From Sulfuricurvum sp. (lineage in GTDB: Bacteria > Campylobacterota > Campylobacteria > Campylobacterales > Sulfurimonadaceae), in the NCBI RefSeq assembly GCF_030691015.1, contig NZ_JAUYFF010000001.1, forward strand, positions 310,001-374,000: DNA of 64,000 nt, read 5' to 3'. A program made the translations under genes and the position numbers. Positions 62,096-64,000 of this stretch are shown here, one piece after another; the first letter of the stretch is position 1; every line of letters begins with the position of its first letter. The notes under the pieces were generated by a model, which saw only the letters and a program-made list of their open reading frames with translations, searched no databases and had not been told where the DNA came from.

Positions 62096-63045
62096 CGTTT
62101 CACAAACGGATTAAGCTTTAACAACACCGCATCGGCAATCTGATTGCCGATCAGCGTTAAAAACGCACTCATCATCAAAATCCCCATAATTACCGGATAA
62201 TCCCGACTCATTGCCGATAGATAAAACAGTTGCCCCATCCCCTCGATCCCAAATATCGATTCCAATATCACCGACCCACCGATTAGCCCCGGCAACGATA
62301 ACCCCAACATCGTTACAATCGGCGGCAAAAGATTCGGGAGAATATAACGGCGGATTATTTTCTTCTCCTCTATACCGCGAGAGCGGGCAAAATAGATATA
62401 GTCACTTTTGAGGATTTCAAGGGTTAGTGAGCGCACATACAGTACTAAACTCCCGATACCGACAAAGACCATTACAGCTATCGGAAGTGTTAAATGCCAC
62501 GCCATATCGAGATAATACCCAACTCCCTCCGGTGGCTCCAACGAATGCATCCCTGATATAGGAAACCATCCTAACATAACGCTGAGAATCATCATCACAA
62601 CCAGTGCCAGATAATATGACGGCATCGCAAAACTAAGCAATGCAAGCTGGCTCAAAAAGGTATCCGCTTTTTTCCCATGGGAAAGTGCCGCTTTGATCCC
62701 CATCCATAGTGATAACACAAATGTTAGTACCATGGCAATGATATTCATCCACAGCGTTACAGGCAGACGATCTGCCACGACTTCAGAAACCTGTGCACCG
62801 CTGACAAATGAAATACCGAAATTGAGTGTAATTAAATTACCTACCCAATCACTATATTGCTGTAATAGCGGTTTATTCAATCCATAGATTGCTTGTAATT
62901 GTGCAATCGCTTCAGGAGTCATATTGGGATTGAGTTCCCCTCCCATAAAACTGTTCGGTGCCATATGAATCGCCCCAAACGAGAGGAGAGAGATCAGAAA
63001 AAGCATTAAAAACGTGTAAAGCAATGATTTGAGAAAATATTTCAT
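62092..63045 (-). CDS. Peptide/nickel-type ABC transporter permease (DppB/OppB-like)
   Basis: IYGLNKPLLQQYSDWVGNLITLNFGISF; YIYFARSRGIEEKKIIRRYILPNLLPPIVTMLGLSLPGLIGGSVILESIF. Confidence 0.92.
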   Translation of the reverse strand: MKYFLKSLLYTFLMLFLISLLSFGAIHMAPNSFMGGELNPNMTPEAIAQLQAIYGLNKPLLQQYSDWVGNLITLNFGISFVSGAQVSEVVADRLPVTLWMNIIAMVLTFVLSLWMGIKAALSHGKKADTFLSQLALLSFAMPSYYLALVVMMILSVMLGWFPISGMHSLEPPEGVGYYLDMAWHLTLPIAVMVFVGIGSLVLYVRSLTLEILKSDYIYFARSRGIEEKKIIRRYILPNLLPPIVTMLGLSLPGLIGGSVILESIFGIEGMGQLFYLSAMSRDYPVIMGILMMSAFLTLIGNQIADAVLLKLNPFVKR

Positions 63046-63090
63046 GTGAATGATTATAGCGAAAGTGTAAGGGGAAAATAAAAAGAGAGT

Positions 63091-63107
63091 TCACCCCAAA
63101 GGGGTGA
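63091..63107 (-). terminator. Rho-independent terminator of the porin gene
   Basis: TCACCCC-AAA-GGGGTGA hairpin; on the minus strand it is followed by ACTCTCTTTTTATTTT. Confidence 0.75.
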
Positions 63108-63120
63108 GAAGTAAAAACTC

Positions 63121-64000
63121 TTAGAAGTTAAGAGTTAAGTATGCTTGAACTGAATCGTAACGTGAACCGTCAGCATTTACATTTGTATTTTGATCATCAG
63201 CATCTGTAGAGATATATGCCAAAGTTGCATCCAAAGGACCGAAAGATTTAGAAGCAGTAACTGCGACTTCAGTCATATTAGTATTATCAGCTCTACTTGC
63301 ACCTAAACTTCTTAATGTAGCAATAACAGCGTTGCCAGTGTTATCAACTGAAACATTTGTATAGTATGTACCTAGTTTTGCGAAACCGGCATCGTACTCA
63401 GCCGTTACATTCCATGATGTTGCACCCGGAGCACCAACATACCCATAGTTCCACCATGCTTCTGTGTACAATTTAGATTGTCCAGCAACAAGGTTATTCG
63501 TTGCAGTATTTGCGATGTTCAATACACCGTCTTCATCAACATCAGAATAAGCTACTGATACTTTCAAGTTTTGAACACCTTCGTATCCAAGTTTGAACGC
63601 ATAAGCATCAGAATCTTTAGCATTAGGAACGATACCGTTAACTACACCCTTAGGATCGATCTTCGCAAGTTGAGCACCGATTTTTACACCTTTAACTAAC
63701 TCACAATTAATATCCGCTTGCAACCAATAAGCATCCGCTACACTTGATACATTGTAATACCATGCTTGTGCAGTAAGAGGTTTGAATGAGTTATTGACAG
63801 CCGCAACTGCGTATGCTCCTGCTTCACCGAATGTACTGTATTTAGCACCTGTAGCCATATAAGCATCAAGACCTACAGCCGAGCCGTTATCTTTCGTTGC
63901 AGCTACTTCACCTAATCCAGCCAATGGCGCCAAGTGGTTAACACCGTTCCCTTTTCCAACCCAAGCAGCTACCAAAGTAGTATCAGGAAGATCTTGGTTG
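63121..64000 (-). CDS. Major outer-membrane porin (Campylobacterota type), 5' end beyond window
   Basis: Beta-barrel alternation, terminal ...YDSVQAYLTLNF; the frame stays open past 63975 to the edge. Confidence 0.8.
   Translation of the reverse strand, partial: NQDLPDTTLVAAWVGKGNGVNHLAPLAGLGEVAATKDNGSAVGLDAYMATGAKYSTFGEAGAYAVAAVNNSFKPLTAQAWYYNVSSVADAYWLQADINCELVKGVKIGAQLAKIDPKGVVNGIVPNAKDSDAYAFKLGYEGVQNLKVSVAYSDVDEDGVLNIANTATNNLVAGQSKLYTEAWWNYGYVGAPGATSWNVTAEYDAGFAKLGTYYTNVSVDNTGNAVIATLRSLGASRADNTNMTEVAVTASKSFGPLDATLAYISTDADDQNTNVNADGSRYDSVQAYLTLNF

Noticed and set aside
1-64000. Prophage, integrated element or restriction/defence island
   Set aside because: No phage structural genes, transposases or recognised defence genes; the only recombinase (57790) has Xer-type features and sits in a pilus operon.

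Overview
The window is chromosomal DNA with gene content typical of Campylobacterota (Sulfuricurvum/Sulfurimonas-like; inferred from protein families such as HP0268-like, FliW, MqnC and NhaD). It is densely packed, mostly minus-strand, and mainly housekeeping: pnp, purD, guaA, nadB, uvrC, lptD, recG, mqnC, nusB-ribH-kdsA, rimO, tilS, lon, bamD, fliW, proC, miaB and nusA, plus one tRNA-Leu(GAG) and a probable 6S RNA upstream of purD. The less ordinary regions are: (i) a tightly overlapping four-gene operon at 4083-8626 (BRCT-like/LRV-like repeat protein, MoxR AAA+ ATPase, DUF2201/VWA protein with a degenerate metal-binding motif, RecD/PIF1-like helicase), the best candidate for an uncharacterised system; (ii) two tandem small proteins at 9024-9892 that look like degenerate GGDEF-like domains; (iii) a signalling island at 27239-33005 (CetB/Aer-like PAS, dual HPt protein with one degenerate HPt, hybrid kinase with several receiver-like domains, CheY-like regulator); (iv) a three-pseudopilin plus 1350-aa MshQ/DUF6701-like adhesin cluster at 33075-39187, preceded by a structured leader that overlaps its Shine-Dalgarno; (v) a PilMNO-like operon translationally coupled to a Xer recombinase. 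An ORF missing from the supplied track (a 42-aa LptM-like lipoprotein upstream of nadB) is also reported. All calls come from reading the sequence; no database search was run.
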